Below, piece by piece: positions 6,892 through 7,329 of a DNA stretch of 7,329 bases. The notes below the pieces were generated by a model, which searched no databases, was not told where the DNA came from, and saw only the letters and a program-made list of their open reading frames with translations. The position numbers and the translations under genes are program-made. Each line of letters starts with the position of its first letter. Positions within the stretch are counted from its first letter, which is position 1. Origin of the DNA: Globobulimina sp. (taxonomy: Eukaryota > Foraminifera > Rotaliida); contig PIVH01000163.1 in NCBI GenBank assembly GCA_003354225.1, positions 1 through 7,329 of the forward strand, written 5' to 3'.

Positions 6892-6998
6892 TTAGCGAGT
6901 TGACTCGGTGGTGTTGTCATTTGTATGATTCTTAATGCCGTAGCATGTTTCATGTTGACACCAGTTAATGCTTTATTTACGTTAAAGTGAAACGACAT
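6840..6998 (-). CDS. gag: Short ATG-started frame, probable true N-terminus of Gag
   Basis: ATG at 6998-6996 opens 52 codons (starting MSFHFNVNKALTG) and stops at TAA 6842-6840. It overlaps the main Gag frame, which opens at 6891, by about 50 nt. The main frame is -1 relative to it and has no ATG of its own in this area, so a single-base shift between 6891 and 6840 would give one long Gag. A splice from GTCAAC at 6959 to CAG ending at 6868 (92 nt) also keeps phase, but the donor is poor and the segment is not U-rich. No classical X-XXY-YYZ slippery heptamer was found in the overlap. It could equally be a small upstream ORF. The sequence is ordinary, mixed-composition protein with no recognised domain. 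Confidence 0.5.
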   Translation of the reverse strand: MSFHFNVNKALTGVNMKHATALRIIQMTTPPSQLANIEPGATISKRLINLNV

Positions 6999-7210
6999 AA
7001 TATTGTATTTATTCTATATAGTTTGCAGAATGCAAGGAAACAAAAAGTAAATTAAAAACTTAAAGTAAATTAAAAACTTAAAGTAAACTGAAGTAAGATA
7101 TAAAACATAATATAATATACATAATTAATTAGATCATCAATCAAAACCCTTGTTCCACGAATACAACATAGTGTTTTAATCACCTCCTAAGTTACTAACA
7201 TTTGACAAAT
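6999..7210 (-). promoter_or_regulatory. Noncoding leader / probable promoter region upstream of Gag
   Basis: This is the 212 nt between the Gag ATG and the terminal repeat. On the sense strand there are several TATA-like words (TATATAG just before the ATG at 7020-7014, and a TATATTATATTATG-type run near 7120-7105), none decisive in this composition. It carries the 18-bp tandem repeat at 7044-7088. It is the natural place for the element promoter, because transcription must start upstream of Gag; that is inference from gene order. Confidence 0.35.
7044..7088. repeat. 18-bp tandem repeat, two full copies and a part
   Basis: AAAGTAAATTAAAAACTT occurs at 7044-7061 and again exactly at 7062-7079, followed by the first eight bases of a third copy at 7080-7087. 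It lies 46 nt upstream of the Gag ATG. Could be a bound regulatory repeat or simple slippage. Confidence 0.9.
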
Positions 7211-7226
7211 ATAAAATTTGATTGAT
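7136..7226. repeat. 10-bp inverted repeat flanking the terminal-repeat boundary
   Basis: ATCAATCAAA at 7136-7145 is the exact reverse complement of TTTGATTGAT at 7217-7226, with 71 nt between. In DNA this AT-rich a chance match is quite possible, but paired arms in the noncoding joint of a YR element are where recombinase arms would be sought. Confidence 0.3.
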
Positions 7227-7329
7227 TGACATTTAACAAAATAGAATTTGATTAATGAAATAATATGAATATGAATGAAAGGATATAATATGATAAGAGC
7301 TATGATTATAATCATTGTAAACAACGGGG
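7211..7329. repeat. Terminal direct repeat, right copy (circularising overlap)
   Basis: Exact second copy of bases 1-119. It sits directly after the Gag leader region and before the window edge. Joining the copies gives a unit of 7,210 bp. Seen directly; circularity versus tandem array is inference. A split direct repeat of the Ngaro or PAT type is a less likely alternative because both copies lie exactly at the window ends. Confidence 0.95.

Noticed and set aside
7160-7195. On the minus strand AGGAGGTGAT, a perfect bacterial Shine-Dalgarno core, 9 nt before an ATG.
   Set aside because: The ATG frame has only 10 codons, and the whole window is a eukaryotic retroelement with Asn tracts and a probable intron, so a bacterial ribosome site makes no sense here.
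1-7329. DIRS1-style inverted terminal repeats with an internal complementary region, and PAT/Ngaro split direct repeats.
   Set aside because: By eye I found no shared stretch of about 12 nt or more between the noncoding regions in either orientation beyond the 119-nt end overlap. A dot plot of the circle would be decisive, so this is not found rather than excluded.
1-7329. tRNA or rRNA genes, or a tRNA primer-binding site.
   Set aside because: No cloverleaf-like sequence or conserved rRNA stretch was seen, and YR elements are not expected to use an LTR-type primer site.

Overview
The window is almost entirely one eukaryotic tyrosine-recombinase (YR) retrotransposon of the DIRS/Ngaro class, coded wholly on the minus strand. 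The evidence is a reverse transcriptase (YIDD) joined to an RNase H, followed by a Cre-like tyrosine recombinase with H-x2-R, W and Y in order, and preceded by a Gag-like protein with Asn tracts, an RGG region and a zinc-finger tail. RT plus YR is known only from eukaryotic retroelements. The DNA is strongly AT-rich and the proteins are rich in Asn and Gln. This fits an AT-rich unicellular or fungus-like eukaryote (dictyostelid or anaerobic or chytrid-type fungus, for example), but the host cannot be named from the sequence. The standard genetic code fits every reading frame.

Layout in the direction of transcription (right to left): noncoding leader with 18-bp tandem repeats (about 7210-6999); a short ATG-started Gag frame (6998-6840); the main N-terminal Gag frame, open from 6891; a probable 236-nt U-rich spliceosomal intron (5693-5458); the C-terminal Gag frame with RGG region and zinc fingers (ends 4097); about 540 nt of noncoding DNA with hairpins and a short iteron-like repeat (4096-3558); RT/RNase H (ends 1662); YR core-binding domain (1528, open from 1612, to 1181); YR catalytic domain (ends 250); and a noncoding tail (249-1). 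No methyltransferase, hydrolase, aspartic protease or DDE integrase domain was recognised. The gag-RT-RH-YR order without a methyltransferase is nearer to Ngaro-type elements than to DIRS1 itself; this is recalled family knowledge, not tested by phylogeny.

The first 119 bases recur exactly as the last 119 bases, and both copies are cut inside the same G run. The simplest reading is a circular (or head-to-tail tandem) unit of 7,210 bp, so the tail and the leader form one continuous noncoding region of about 460 bp between the YR stop and the Gag start. Circular DNA is the expected integration intermediate of YR retroelements, but a tandem genomic array would assemble the same way.

The likely working scheme is: Gag binds and packages element RNA; RT/RH makes DNA and yields a circle; YR inserts the circle by site-specific recombination. 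The expression strategy is the unusual part. The Gag frames look spliced, the RT and YR frames have no ATG at their 5' ends, and the YR is split at an A8 run and needs a +1 shift. These points could be programmed expression, undetected splicing, sequencing error or early decay, and the window alone cannot decide among them.
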